The notes under the pieces were generated by a model. That model was not told the DNA's origin. It ran no database searches and saw nothing but the letters and a program-made list of their open reading frames with translations. This document shows, in pieces, positions 37,628-47,829 of a DNA stretch of 64,000 nt. The stretch is from an uncultured Methanobacteriaceae archaeon (GTDB lineage Archaea; Methanobacteriota; Methanobacteria; Methanobacteriales; Methanobacteriaceae). Each line of letters begins with the position of its first letter. Position 1 is the first letter of the stretch. A program made the translations under genes and the position numbers. The DNA lies in the NCBI GenBank assembly GCA_947259185.1, contig CAMYKT010000005.1, positions 1 through 64,000 of the forward strand, read 5' to 3'.

Positions 37628-38266
37628 TCACTTATTTTTATTATTAGAGTCTTTATCATTCTTAGATTTGGGTTTTTCTTCCACGATTTTTACTTCACGG
37701 TAGAGGTTGTCTAATGATGTTTTGCTGGCAATTCGCTGGGCAAGAGATCCTGCAATTATTAAAAATCCTATAATTATAAAGAATGCGGCAATAACCGATC
37801 TTTCACCAAATACAACATTATCTACAACTCTTTCGGAAGAACCAAGTAGAGTTATAGCCCCGACTATAATAAAAATACTACCCAGAGATATACCTGCAAT
37901 CTTAATGATTTTTTCACGATCATCCTGCCAGTGATTTTTAAATTTTTTTTCCAGTTTGTATAAATAATTCAATAAAGCAAATTCAGAAGATTTAGGGGGA
38001 GAGTCAGTTGATGATTTAGTTGAAGAAACAGGATTGGTTGAAGAAACAGGATTGGTTGAAGAAACAGGATTGGTTGAAGAAACAGGATTGGTTGAAGAAA
38101 CAGGATTGTTTTTTTCTGGTTCTTTCTTTTTATCATCAGTGCTCTGTGCATCTAAATCCGGGTTAAAAGTGTTTATAATCCTTTTAAATGATTTCAAAGC
38201 CTTTTTAACAATGGTGTTATTGTTAGATGAATTATCTTTATCTGATTTTTCTTTCTCCCCGGTCAT
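37628..38266 (-). CDS. Membrane protein with NPVSST tandem repeats
   Basis: 212 residues. An N-terminal charged half contains five perfect NPVSST repeats (about residues 53-82), followed by a Ser-rich stretch; then two membrane segments (about 127-148, IAGISLGSIFIIVGAITLL, and 157-175, AAFFIIIGFLIIAGSLA) and a charged tail with KPKSKNDKDSNN. No family recognised. GGGGGG lies before the ATG. Its role is unknown; the repeat suggests a length-variable linker. Confidence 0.65.
   Translation of the reverse strand: MTGEKEKSDKDNSSNNNTIVKKALKSFKRIINTFNPDLDAQSTDDKKKEPEKNNPVSSTNPVSSTNPVSSTNPVSSTNPVSSTKSSTDSPPKSSEFALLNYLYKLEKKFKNHWQDDREKIIKIAGISLGSIFIIVGAITLLGSSERVVDNVVFGERSVIAAFFIIIGFLIIAGSLAQRIASKTSLDNLYREVKIVEEKPKSKNDKDSNNKNK
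38019..38108. repeat. Five perfect 18-bp tandem repeats
   Basis: GTTGAAGAAACAGGATTG on the plus strand repeats five times without any change, encoding NPVSST on the minus strand. Identity at synonymous sites shows recent expansion by slippage. The same array opens two spurious frames on other strands. Confidence 0.98.
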
Positions 38267-38281
38267 TAAATCCCCCCATAT

Positions 38282-38596
38282 TTAATCGTACTCTCTCCAA
38301 GTATGTTTGCAAGAAGTACATCTTAAAAACCGGGTTTCAGATTCATCGGCCCTTCTGGTCTGTTGTAACCACCAGTATGCTACTTTATTGCCACATTTTT
38401 GACAAATAGATTTGGTGGTGGGAAGGGTAGGAATATCCTCCCCGGTGAATATTACAGTATCTTCAGACTCTATTTTTTCTGAAATGTCATATTGATCTGC
38501 CAGGTCTTTTGTGATCTCCTTTTTAAAACCACACTTGCATTGGAAAGTATCATCTTTAGGAAACATTATTGCTCCACATTTGGTACAAAATTCCAT
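38282..38596 (-). CDS. tfs: Transcription factor S (TFS)
   Basis: 104 residues. N-terminal ribbon FCTKCGAIMFPKDDTFQCKCG resembles RPB9; the C-terminal ribbon CQKCGNKVAYWW...CTSCKHTWREYD carries the acidic hairpin RRADESETRF that reaches the polymerase active site. TFS triggers RNA cleavage to rescue backtracked RNA polymerase. AGGAGG precedes the ATG. Confidence 0.97.
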   Translation of the reverse strand: MEFCTKCGAIMFPKDDTFQCKCGFKKEITKDLADQYDISEKIESEDTVIFTGEDIPTLPTTKSICQKCGNKVAYWWLQQTRRADESETRFLRCTSCKHTWREYD

Positions 38597-38654
38597 GGTG
38601 TTCCTCCTGTAGGTGGATAAATTTAATATTATAAATATAATCTGGTTTAATAAT

Positions 38655-39086
38655 TTAATTGCCTTTTAATTGATAAATATTTGCAACATCATCTAAAATT
38701 TTTTTATGGTCAAAGGCCAGTTCCATGTTTAACAGATTTTCTAAGGTGAATTTTGGAGCTTCCTGTGCATCTGTGGCTGCTTTTAATTCTCCTGAAAGAA
38801 AGTGGGCCATGTAACATATGGTAATTATATGGGCACGGGGATCCCTATTTGGATTAGAATAAACTCCTAAAAGACGGTCAAGACAGATATTGAGTCCAGT
38901 TTCCTCTCTTACTTCTCTGAGGGCCGCTTCTTCTACCGTTTCACCATACTCTACAAATCCTCCGGGCAACGCCCAGAACCCTTTATATGGATTATTTTTC
39001 CTTTTAATCATTATAATGCAATCATCTGGACAGTTTATAACTACATCTACAGTTAAAAGAGGGTTTTTTAATTTTTCAGGATTTAT
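38655..39086 (-). CDS. Nudix hydrolase with apparent AUA start codon
   Basis: The Nudix box GGFVEYGETVEEAALREVREETGL fits GX5EX7REUXEEXGU, shown here in parts (GFVEYGE, REVREETGL). From the first ATG (39011) the protein would be 118 residues and lack the first beta strands. The frame is open upstream and encodes NPLLTVDVVINCPDDCIIMIK, the usual Nudix N-terminus. There is no ATG, GTG or TTG there; the first codon after the in-frame stop is ATA (39086-39084), 4 bases from AGGTGA. Likely an ADP-ribose or sugar-nucleotide pyrophosphatase. Confidence 0.8.
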   Translation of the reverse strand: MNPEKLKNPLLTVDVVINCPDDCIIMIKRKNNPYKGFWALPGGFVEYGETVEEAALREVREETGLNICLDRLLGVYSNPNRDPRAHIITICYMAHFLSGELKAATDAQEAPKFTLENLLNMELAFDHKKILDDVANIYQLKGN

Positions 39087-39143
39087 TTAATCACCTGCAT
39101 AATTGATATATAACGAAGCGCCAGATATGAGCCAGGTTATAAT

Positions 39144-39740
39144 TCATGCCCTGCCCCTTGATTCTCCTTCTTTTACTCCAGCGGCAATTAAGTGAGCAGT
39201 TCGCACTGGTTCAGGTAAAGCACTATGGGTAGTGGATAATTTAACAATCTTCAGAGCATCATCCACTTCCAGGCCATTTATCTGCATGTAAATTGTTTCT
39301 TTAGATTTTACCGGGTATATTTTGCCTGCCTTCTGGATAATCTCCCATTTTTGCTTTCCATCAGGGAAGTTATCCAGGGCTTTTTTAATTTTTTCAAAAT
39401 CAGGAATTTTTCTCATAACCGCAATTACAGGCACTCCTGTTTTTTCAAATATTTCCGTTATATCCACTACATTGAATCCCCCAAAGGTAATGCCATCCAG
39501 CATCATCACTCCCAGCTGCCCCCGGTGTCGGGATTTATTTACCATGGTGATTATTTTAGAAGTGGAATCCTGGCCATCCACCTGTAAATGGGTGGTAATT
39601 ACTCCATCCATCCAGGAACCTCCTCTAAAAATGGTTCCCACCAGTAAAACTTCACCCTGCTGGTGTGGGAGGAATGGAGCGTCATCAATACCCAAAATTC
39701 TTATTTCAGTTTTAATTTGTCTAAAGGTCTTATTCTTCAT
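39144..39740 (-). CDS. DUF99 (UPF0215) family protein
   Basis: 198 residues with LGIDDAPFLPHQQGEVLLVGTIFRG split over 12-36, VMMLDGITFGGFNVVDI and PVIAVMRKIPDF, which mark the archaeal DUF99 family. DUF99 proteins share a fold with endonuclease V, so a nucleic-acid role is possible but unproven. The C-terminal LPEPVRTAHLIAAGVKEGES is family-typical. No clear ribosome binding site precedes the ATG. Confidence 0.88.
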   Translation of the reverse strand: MKNKTFRQIKTEIRILGIDDAPFLPHQQGEVLLVGTIFRGGSWMDGVITTHLQVDGQDSTSKIITMVNKSRHRGQLGVMMLDGITFGGFNVVDITEIFEKTGVPVIAVMRKIPDFEKIKKALDNFPDGKQKWEIIQKAGKIYPVKSKETIYMQINGLEVDDALKIVKLSTTHSALPEPVRTAHLIAAGVKEGESRGRA

Positions 39741-39806
39741 AAGATAGGCTTATTTTAAAATTTAAAAATAGAACATGTGGTAATTTAAAATTTCAGCAGG
39801 TGAGGG

Positions 39807-40067
39807 TTATTCGATGGATTCTAATAAGCCCTTGAATTCTTCACATCTTTCTTTTAAAGTTTCTGCAGCTATTTTAAGAGATTTTTTTGGGCTCTTGGCT
39901 TTAATATAAAGTTTAGGTTCCCCTACAATGGGGTGTTCAATAGCATAAGCTGCAGATTTTACAGTTTCGTCTTCCATTAAAATTTTCCTTACAGCATTGC
40001 ACAGGGTGTGGGTTTCCCCTTCCACCAGTATTTCCAATTCATATCTTTTGCTGGTAATAATTTCCAT
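39807..40067 (-). CDS. rpoL: DNA-directed RNA polymerase subunit L
   Basis: 86 residues, equal to eukaryotic Rpb11 in role: it pairs with RpoD (subunit D) as an assembly platform. Signatures are EILVEGETHTLCNAVRKIL, AAYAIEHPIVGEPKLYIK and the helical C-terminus. CGAGGT precedes the ATG. It follows csl4 in the same direction. Confidence 0.96.
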   Translation of the reverse strand: MEIITSKRYELEILVEGETHTLCNAVRKILMEDETVKSAAYAIEHPIVGEPKLYIKAKSPKKSLKIAAETLKERCEEFKGLLESIE

Positions 40068-40120
40068 ATTTAATACCTCGATTAGTTTAAAATTTCTATA
40101 AAATAATTTAATTAAATTTA

Positions 40121-40690
40121 TTAAACCTGATAATTGCTGGATAATTTTCTTTTTTCACGATTATCACAGTGGGGGCAGGTTACATCATTTTTACCGGTTT
40201 GTTTCATAAAGTGACGACACCGGGTACACATGGCTTTAATTACCCCAAGTTCATTTTGTGAGGTTTTCAAATCAATACTATCCAATCCAATCATTTTAGT
40301 TATTTTAGCCTCTATTATGTCTCCAATATGAAATGCATCAGTTAATTTAGACAAATAGCCTTTTTTAGCCTGGGATACATGTATCCCTCCCACAAATGAA
40401 ACTGGTAGTTTTCTCCGGTTACCCTTAATGGAATCAATTTTAACCAAAGCCCTCTGACCCCTTACTTCCATAATCTGGCCCATAATATGGGTATCGTTTT
40501 TCAGTTCTGCTGGAGAATCAGTCTGGGGAACTACTGATATTCTTTTATTTTTATCGTCTCTAAAAACTACACCTACAACCAGAGATTTAATTTCTCCTTC
40601 ATCATCATACGTCCATTCAGCAGGTATAAATTGTTCACTGACACCTAAAATATCTCCTGGTAGAACAAAATCTCCAGATTTAGCTTTCAT
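40121..40690 (-). CDS. csl4: Exosome RNA-binding protein Csl4
   Basis: 189 residues. N-terminal beta domain (GDFVLPGDILGVSEQF), central S1 domain (VSFVGGIHVSQAKKGYLSKL, FHIGDIIEAKITKMIG) and a C-terminal zinc ribbon (CTRCRHFMKQTGKNDVTCPHC). It caps the Rrp41-Rrp42 hexamer of the archaeal RNA-degrading exosome. GAGGGC precedes the ATG. It is next to rpoL and dph2, a common archaeal arrangement. Confidence 0.95.
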   Translation of the reverse strand: MKAKSGDFVLPGDILGVSEQFIPAEWTYDDEGEIKSLVVGVVFRDDKNKRISVVPQTDSPAELKNDTHIMGQIMEVRGQRALVKIDSIKGNRRKLPVSFVGGIHVSQAKKGYLSKLTDAFHIGDIIEAKITKMIGLDSIDLKTSQNELGVIKAMCTRCRHFMKQTGKNDVTCPHCDNREKRKLSSNYQV

Positions 40691-40856
40691 GCCCTCACCT
40701 CAATTATAAAAAAGTACATTGATAAATTTTAAACATTAAAATATGATGTTCGTTTTTATATTATATATTACTTGTTATGGTTACTATAAATCTATTCCCT
40801 GAATCTTATTATTGGGAATAAAAAGTTTGGTTTTAGGGAAAAGTTCCAGGATTTTT

Positions 40857-41861
<1,005 letters not shown>

Positions 41862-41869
41862 ATCTTAAT

Positions 41870-42430
41870 CTATATTTCTTCCAGTACTACCTGACCTTCC
41901 ACCACATCTACTTTAACCAGGCTTTTTACAGTGCAACCAGTACCCTCTTCCACGATTTTTTTACCCTGGCCCTTTTCTATGACCGCAATCACTTCCACAA
42001 TCTCCACTTCCATCTTCTGCAGGGCATTTAAGATTCCCTTCATGGTTCCTCCCGTACTTACCACATCATCGATAAATAGAATTCTATCCCCTTTTTTAAT
42101 GCCATTAATATAAAGTTGACCCTGACTATATCCTGTGGTCTGGTGTACTGCTACTTCCCCCGGGAGACCATACTGCCTTTTTCTTACCACTACAAATGGA
42201 ATTCCGGTTTCAATGGATAAGGCCGTAGCCAGGTGTATGCCCATGGCCTCGGCACAGACTATCAAATCCACATCCATGTTGAATCTTTTTTTGATGGCCC
42301 GGGATATTTCCAGCAGTACCTCGCTATCTACCCGGGGGATCCCATCAGTTACTGGATGTACGAAGTAATCATAATCGCCTTTTTTTACAATAGGTGCATT
42401 TATTAAGCTTTCTTTAAGTTTTTCCAGCAT
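41870..42430 (-). CDS. hpt: Hypoxanthine phosphoribosyltransferase
   Basis: 186 residues of the archaeal HPRT type (APRT-like). The PRPP-binding loop is ILFIDDVVSTGGTMKGIL; VCAEAMGIHLATALSIETGIPFV and RKRQYGLPGE also fit. It salvages hypoxanthine (and perhaps guanine) with PRPP. GGTGGGATC precedes the ATG. It forms a two-gene unit with dph2. Confidence 0.93.
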   Translation of the reverse strand: MLEKLKESLINAPIVKKGDYDYFVHPVTDGIPRVDSEVLLEISRAIKKRFNMDVDLIVCAEAMGIHLATALSIETGIPFVVVRKRQYGLPGEVAVHQTTGYSQGQLYINGIKKGDRILFIDDVVSTGGTMKGILNALQKMEVEIVEVIAVIEKGQGKKIVEEGTGCTVKSLVKVDVVEGQVVLEEI

Positions 42431-42633
42431 GATCCCACCACATAATTAATTAATACAATATAGCAGTTTATTTATAAAATTTTTTTTAATAGAGAGAAAC
42501 CTGAATTATTTAGATAATTATAAAATACATTTTAATATATTAGTACCATCCCTGATTATATTAATCAAATAGATTCCTTTTTAGAGAAAATAGCTGTGCC
42601 AACTGTTTAAATATAAATTATTATTTAAATTTT

Positions 42634-43416
42634 TCATGATGTTCCAATAAGCATAACAGAACAGGTCAATCTATTTTCCAGGGATTTATTTTCCTCTTCT
42701 TGTGCTTTTATATAATTCTGGAACAGACTTTTTTTATCAGGATATTTATTCTCCAGTTCTATGGCCCTTTTTTTGATATTTTTAAAGATATAATCATTGG
42801 ATTTTTCTATATACTCTTTATCCATAACCAGTTCCTGAATTATACTCATTCCCGCATTAGATATTTGTTTTAAAATTTCTGATTTTTTTAAAATCAATGG
42901 AGAGGAGATATCATCACCATTATCCAGATAGGCATCATCAATGATTACCATGCCCTTTTTATTTAATGATTTGGAGATGATGTTAAGAGTAGTATAATAA
43001 TCACCTAAGACCGGGCCGATAGCCCCTAATATAACTATATCAAATTTATGCAAATTTTTTATTTCTTCACGGATGTCACCAACCACAAAATGACAAAGTT
43101 CCGAGACCTGATACTCTTCTGCTTTTTTACGGGCATAGTGAATGAATTCTTCCACAGCGTCAATGCCCCAGCAATGGCAATTAAATTTTTTAGCTAGTTT
43201 TATGGAAACTGGTCCTTTTCCACAACCTAAATCCAGTATTTTTAGTTTAGAATAATCTTTTTGGTGCTGGTAGATAAGTTGCATAACCAGTTCTGTGTCG
43301 GTGCCAAATTCCCATAAATCCTGTACCAGGTATGGTATAAAAGGGAATATATCTTTTTCCTGGCCATCCATGGCCACTACCACGCTTTCTATAACACTCT
43401 CATCAGTTGTTTTCAT
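42634..43416 (-). CDS. Class I SAM-dependent methyltransferase
   Basis: About 260 residues from the ATG behind GAGGGTG; an upstream TTG/ATG at 43443 is less likely. Motif I is ILDLGCGKGPVSIKLAKKF, then CWGIDAVEEFIHYARKKA, FVVGDIREEI and LNKKGMVIIDDAYLD. The long C-terminal helical part (about 190-255) is unlike the other methyltransferases in the window. Substrate unknown. Transcribed alone, diverging from srp54. Confidence 0.87.
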   Translation of the reverse strand: MKTTDESVIESVVVAMDGQEKDIFPFIPYLVQDLWEFGTDTELVMQLIYQHQKDYSKLKILDLGCGKGPVSIKLAKKFNCHCWGIDAVEEFIHYARKKAEEYQVSELCHFVVGDIREEIKNLHKFDIVILGAIGPVLGDYYTTLNIISKSLNKKGMVIIDDAYLDNGDDISSPLILKKSEILKQISNAGMSIIQELVMDKEYIEKSNDYIFKNIKKRAIELENKYPDKKSLFQNYIKAQEEENKSLENRLTCSVMLIGTS

Positions 43417-43639
43417 ATACACCCTCAGCTGGAAAGTATGCATTTTTTATTGGAATTTAATTCTGGATTTACCCTTAATCTATACTGTATAATATAGATG
43501 TCTTAACCCATAGATTTATGGGGAGTGCAAATTATAAAATAATAGAAAGTTTATTAAAGAAAATTATACCTGTCTATTAGTAACTATTTTTTATAAAATT
43601 CTATTAATAAATCAAATATGCATATCCTGAGGGTAATTA

Positions 43640-44968
43640 ATGTTAGGCAATCTCGGAAAAAATTTAACCAATACCATGAAAAAGCTGGCTGGAATGTCCA
43701 TTGTGGATGAAGAAGTGGTTAAAGAAGTTATAAAAGAAATCCAGAGGGCTTTAATCCAATCTGATGTTAATATTAAACTTGTATTTAAATTATCTAAATC
43801 CATAGAAGAAAGGGCTTTAAAAGAAGAGCCACCAAAAGGAATAACCCCCAAAGAACATATAATTACCATTGTATATGAAGAAATGGTGAATCTGCTTGGT
43901 GAGAAGGCCCATGAAGTAGAAATAGATCAGAAACCATATAAAATTCTATTTTTAGGACTTCAGGGCAGTGGTAAAACTACCACCATAGGTAAACTGACCA
44001 GGTATCTTCAAAAAAAAGGTTTTCACCCGGCAGTTGTTTGTACCGACACTTGGAGGCCTGCTGCATTTGAACAGCTAAACCAGTTAACTCAGGAAATGAA
44101 TGTGCCTCTTTATGGAGATCCTGAAAATAAAGATGCCCTGGATCTAGCCAAAAAAGGTCTAAAGCAGTTTAAAAAACATGATATAGTTATATTTGATACT
44201 GCAGGGCGGCATAAAGATGAGAAAGATCTCTTACAAGAAATGGAGGAGATTTCTTCAGTGGTGGATCCCACAGAAGCTATACTGGTTATAGATGGTACCA
44301 TTGGGCAACAGGCCAAAGACCAGGCCCGAGCTTTTTCCCAGGCCACCAGAGTAGGTTCTATAATAGTTACCAAACTGGATGGTTCTGCCAAGGGAGGGGG
44401 AGCTCTTTCAGCTGTGTCTGAAATAGGGGCTCCGATTAAATTCATTGGAACTGGAGAGAGAGTGGATGATTTTGAAATTTTTGATCCTGAAAGATTTATT
44501 TCCCGTCTTTTAGGAATGGGTGATATAAAAACTCTGATGGAAAAAGCTGAGGAAGTGGCGGAAGAAGAAAAGGTTGCAGAAACCATGGACGCCATGCTAT
44601 CAGGGAAATTTACCTTAAAGGACATGCAAACTCAATTTGAGATGATGGGTAAAATGGGACCCATGCAGCAGGTGATGAATATGATGCCGGGAGTGGGAAA
44701 ATTGCCTAAAAATGCATCTCAAATTACTGAAGAAAAGATTGGTAAATATAAAATCATTATGAGTTCCATGACCCATTATGAAATGGAACACCCGGAAGTT
44801 ATCAAACAGTCACGGATAAAACGAATTGCCCGGGGTTCTGGAATGAAAAATGAAGATATAAAAGAACTGCTCAAATATTATAATGTTACTAAAAAGGCCA
44901 TGAAAGGTTTTGGGCGTAGAAAAATGGGTGGGCCTATGGGTCAGCTAATGCGCCAGTTCATGCGCTAA
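43640..44968 (+). CDS. srp54: Signal recognition particle protein SRP54
   Basis: 442 residues. N domain (about 1-90), G domain with GLQGSGKTTTIGKLTRYL (P-loop), DTWRPAAFEQL, DTAGRH and TKLDGSAKGGG, and a methionine-rich M domain (MMGKMGPMQQVMNMMPG) with the RNA-binding SRIKRIARGSGM. It binds 7S RNA and signal peptides and docks on FtsY. It ends with the usual Met/Gly-rich tail. The 7S RNA gene is not in the window. Confidence 0.97.
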   Translation: MLGNLGKNLTNTMKKLAGMSIVDEEVVKEVIKEIQRALIQSDVNIKLVFKLSKSIEERALKEEPPKGITPKEHIITIVYEEMVNLLGEKAHEVEIDQKPYKILFLGLQGSGKTTTIGKLTRYLQKKGFHPAVVCTDTWRPAAFEQLNQLTQEMNVPLYGDPENKDALDLAKKGLKQFKKHDIVIFDTAGRHKDEKDLLQEMEEISSVVDPTEAILVIDGTIGQQAKDQARAFSQATRVGSIIVTKLDGSAKGGGALSAVSEIGAPIKFIGTGERVDDFEIFDPERFISRLLGMGDIKTLMEKAEEVAEEEKVAETMDAMLSGKFTLKDMQTQFEMMGKMGPMQQVMNMMPGVGKLPKNASQITEEKIGKYKIIMSSMTHYEMEHPEVIKQSRIKRIARGSGMKNEDIKELLKYYNVTKKAMKGFGRRKMGGPMGQLMRQFMR

Positions 44969-45048
44969 AAAAATTAGATTATTCGATTACTCTTTTTATG
45001 TTAAATTAAGGCCTTCAGAGTACTAATTACTATTAAGGTAGATTGAAA

Positions 45049-46278
45049 ATGGATTCTAAATTACAAAGAGCTTTAAAAATAATGGAAATGACAAATGGCA
45101 ATATATGTGATCACTGCCTGGGCCGTAAATTTTCTAATGATATAGAAGGTCCTGGGAATCCCTTAAGAGGTGAAAAAATAAGGAAAATACTTCTCCAGGA
45201 AGATATCGCTGTTAGTAAAGATTCTGAATGTGCCGTATGCCATGACCTCTTTTTTAATATAAATGAAGAACTGGTGAAGAATATTGCACAAAAAATTAAG
45301 GACCTCCGTCTGGAATTTGATGGTTTTGTGGTAGGTAGTAAACTGGCAAAAGAAGTGGTGGAAAGGGACCATTCATTAAGCCAGAAAATGGAGTTGGAAG
45401 TAGAAAGCATAAAAAAGGAAGTGAATCGTGAACTGGGTAAACTTCTGGAAAAAGGTTTGCATAAAGAGGCGGATTTTGATAATCCCCACCTGGTGATTAT
45501 GGTGGACTTTAAAAAGGAAAATCCTTCAGTTAGAATACAGATAAATCCATTATTTTTAGAAGGGCGGTATCGAAAACTGATCAGGGGGATACCCCAGACC
45601 AAATGGCCCTGTAGAAAGTGCAGAGGTAGAGGATGTGAAGAATGTAGTTTCACAGGGAAAATGTATACTGAGTCGGTGGAAGAACTCATCTCTCCTTTGG
45701 TATTAGAAATTACCCAGGGTCGTAGTTCAAAATTCCATGGAGCAGGAAGAGAAGATATTGATGTGAGGATGTTAGGAACAGGTCGTCCGTTTGTTCTGGA
45801 GATAAAAGAACCCCGCCAGAGAACCATAGACCTGAACAAACTAACCCATGAAATAAATCAAGAAGCGGGAGGCAAGGTAGAGGTTTTAGAATTAAAATAC
45901 TCTGAAAAGGCCAGAAAAGCCAGTATCAAAACCTCATCTCCCGATACTTTCAAGACCTATCAGGCCCAGGTAGAACTAGAAGAGCCATTAAATGCTGAAA
46001 AATTAGAAAAACTGCAGTCAATGAATATCATAAATCAACGCACCCCCCTCCGGGTATCCCATCGACGTGCAGATAAAGTTAGGATTAGGGAAGTTAAAAG
46101 TATTAAGGCAAAAATAATTAGCCCCCAACATATCGAATTAATAATTAAAGGCCAGGGGGGCCTTTATATTAAAGAATTAATTTCTGGAGACGATAAAAGG
46201 ACTTCACCCAATGTAAGTGAAGTTTTAGGTACGCCTGCTCGTTGTGTACAGCTGGACGTGCTGGAAGTTCAGGGATGA
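45049..46278 (+). CDS. pus10: tRNA pseudouridine(54/55) synthase Pus10
   Basis: 409 residues. The N-terminal zinc module (CDHCLGRKF ... CAVCHDLF) and THUMP-like region are followed by the catalytic domain with CRKCRGRGCEECSFTGK, GAGREDIDVRMLGTGRP (catalytic Asp) and the C-terminal GQGGLYIKELISGDDKRTSPN. It makes pseudouridine 54 and 55 in archaeal tRNA. Start at the ATG at 45049; a TTG lies two codons earlier. It heads the run pus10-rpl21e-rpoF-DUF655-rsmA. Confidence 0.95.
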   Translation: MDSKLQRALKIMEMTNGNICDHCLGRKFSNDIEGPGNPLRGEKIRKILLQEDIAVSKDSECAVCHDLFFNINEELVKNIAQKIKDLRLEFDGFVVGSKLAKEVVERDHSLSQKMELEVESIKKEVNRELGKLLEKGLHKEADFDNPHLVIMVDFKKENPSVRIQINPLFLEGRYRKLIRGIPQTKWPCRKCRGRGCEECSFTGKMYTESVEELISPLVLEITQGRSSKFHGAGREDIDVRMLGTGRPFVLEIKEPRQRTIDLNKLTHEINQEAGGKVEVLELKYSEKARKASIKTSSPDTFKTYQAQVELEEPLNAEKLEKLQSMNIINQRTPLRVSHRRADKVRIREVKSIKAKIISPQHIELIIKGQGGLYIKELISGDDKRTSPNVSEVLGTPARCVQLDVLEVQG

Positions 46279-46499
46279 ATTCATAAATATACTTAAAGAG
46301 TGGGGGAAATATATATTAGTACCAATCAATAATATGAATTTCAAATAGGTTTGATGACCATTAATTTTGTCATCCGAATTTTCTCTAAAAATTGTTATTA
46401 ATACTGCATTTCAAAAGAGAGGATATGGCCTATTAATTGATGAATTATAAAATTATATTTATATTTACCGGCCAGAAGGCCATTATGGAGGTTAAAAAA

Positions 46500-46790
46500 A
46501 TGAGAAGATCCAGAGGTTCTAGAAGTAAAACAAGATATAAACTTCAAAAAACTAATAGAGCGGGAAGAACAAATCCCATAACTAAAAAAATCCAGAGATT
46601 TGCTGAAAATGATATGGTTCACATTATAATCGATCCCAGTGTCCACAAAGGCCAACCTCATCCCAGATTCCATGGAATGACAGGTAGAGTAGTGGAAGGA
46701 AGAGGGAGAGCATATATTGTTGCCTTAAATGACGGTGACAAAGCTAAACAGATTATAGTACGTCCAGAACACTTGAAAATACAAGAGTGA
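46500..46790 (+). CDS. rpl21e: 50S ribosomal protein L21e
   Basis: 96 residues, very basic, starting MRRSRGSRSKTRYKL behind GGAGG; the longer upstream frame has no such site. It contains HPRFHGMTGRVVEGRGRAY, diagnostic of L21e. Its stop is 4 bases before rpoF, with which it is linked in most archaea. Confidence 0.97.
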   Translation: MRRSRGSRSKTRYKLQKTNRAGRTNPITKKIQRFAENDMVHIIIDPSVHKGQPHPRFHGMTGRVVEGRGRAYIVALNDGDKAKQIIVRPEHLKIQE

Positions 46791-46794
46791 TCCC

Positions 46795-47127
46795 ATGATA
46801 GGGAAAAAGATCCTGGAAACTGAGCCAATTTCCATTACTGAGATAAAAGAGACTCTGGAAGATTTTGCAAGAGAACATGAGCTTAATTATGAACAGAATC
46901 TCACCCTGGATCATGTAATAAAGTTCTCTAAGCTGGAACTGGAAGAAACTCAAAAGTTAATTGGGGAACTGGAAGAACTGGTTAAAAAGAAATATGCGGT
47001 TCGAATAGCAGATATGCTACCTCAGGATCTAGCAGATTTAAGATTGCTTTTTGCCAAGGAACGGATACCAATTAAGAATGAGGATATGGAAGAAATATTA
47101 AAAATAGTGGATAAATACAGATTATAG
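46795..47127 (+). CDS. rpoF: RNA polymerase subunit F (Rpb4-like)
   Basis: 110 residues. LNYEQNLTLDHVIKFSKLELEE and MLPQDLADLRLLFAKE are the Rpb4/RpoF HRDC-like signatures. With RpoE it forms the polymerase stalk. The gene overlaps nothing and lies 4 bases from rpl21e; the sequence conserves the archaeal L21e-RpoF-DUF655-RsmA order. Confidence 0.94.
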   Translation: MIGKKILETEPISITEIKETLEDFAREHELNYEQNLTLDHVIKFSKLELEETQKLIGELEELVKKKYAVRIADMLPQDLADLRLLFAKERIPIKNEDMEEILKIVDKYRL

Positions 47128-47203
47128 TATTTATTCCCTTAAATTACTGAATTTTCACTAAAAATTGATTCTGCTAATTAAAAGACTTATGGTTAGTGAT
47201 TGG

Positions 47204-47782
47204 ATGGAAGATTACGCAATTATCCTCGACTACCTGCCACTGGGCTATATCCAGGAAGGTATGTCTAACTTTAAAAGAAAGCCTGTGGCCCAGGCCATTG
47301 GTAAAGAAGAATTTACTTTACTGGAGTTGACTCCTCAGGAGGGAGTGGATATTGAAATACACCAGAAGGTGTACATTGGTTCTGGGAAAAGGGATGAAAT
47401 CTCCCGGGTAAGTCGCCGGCTCAATTATGATGATTTAACTGCCACCGCCCGGGTGGAGCTAAAATATGTCATAGAAGAAATTATAAAGGCTAAAGAGGAT
47501 AAATTTGTCCAGTTTTTTAATGAAGCCGGGCCCGTAAGTACCCGCCTTAACCAGCTGGAACTTTTACCAGGAATAGGTAAAAAGCACATGTGGGATATTA
47601 TAAAAGCAAGGGAAGAAAAACCCTTTGAAAGTTTTGAAGATATAAAAAACAGGGTTCCAATGCTTTCAGATCCAGTTAAAATACTGGTAAAAAGAGTTCT
47701 ACTAGAACTGGATGCTGATAAAGATAAGCGGGGTAAGAAAAAATATATTTTATTCACCCGGCCCCCTGCCCGCCGAAGGTAA
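47204..47782 (+). CDS. DUF655 protein with helix-hairpin-helix
   Basis: About 192 residues from the ATG at 47204 (MEDYAIILDYLP); ATG 47189 is another choice. The N-terminal half is an OB-like domain, and the C-terminal half has a helix-hairpin-helix motif, LELLPGIGKKHMWDIIKARE, which suggests nucleic-acid binding. DUF655 is archaeal and of unknown function, always near rsmA. The basic tail ends RPPARRR. Confidence 0.9.
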   Translation: MEDYAIILDYLPLGYIQEGMSNFKRKPVAQAIGKEEFTLLELTPQEGVDIEIHQKVYIGSGKRDEISRVSRRLNYDDLTATARVELKYVIEEIIKAKEDKFVQFFNEAGPVSTRLNQLELLPGIGKKHMWDIIKAREEKPFESFEDIKNRVPMLSDPVKILVKRVLLELDADKDKRGKKKYILFTRPPARRR

Positions 47783-47829
47783 ATATATTTTATTTTTTTT
47801 TTTAAATTAATTTTTCAGGAGAAATATTT

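Noticed and set aside
38034..38285. Frame with LVEETG repeats
   Set aside because: It is the plus-strand reading of the 18-bp repeats inside the membrane-protein gene; it has no expression signals.
45111..45839. 242-codon antisense frame in pus10
   Set aside because: Long but opposite to a well-supported gene, low complexity and without a family pattern.
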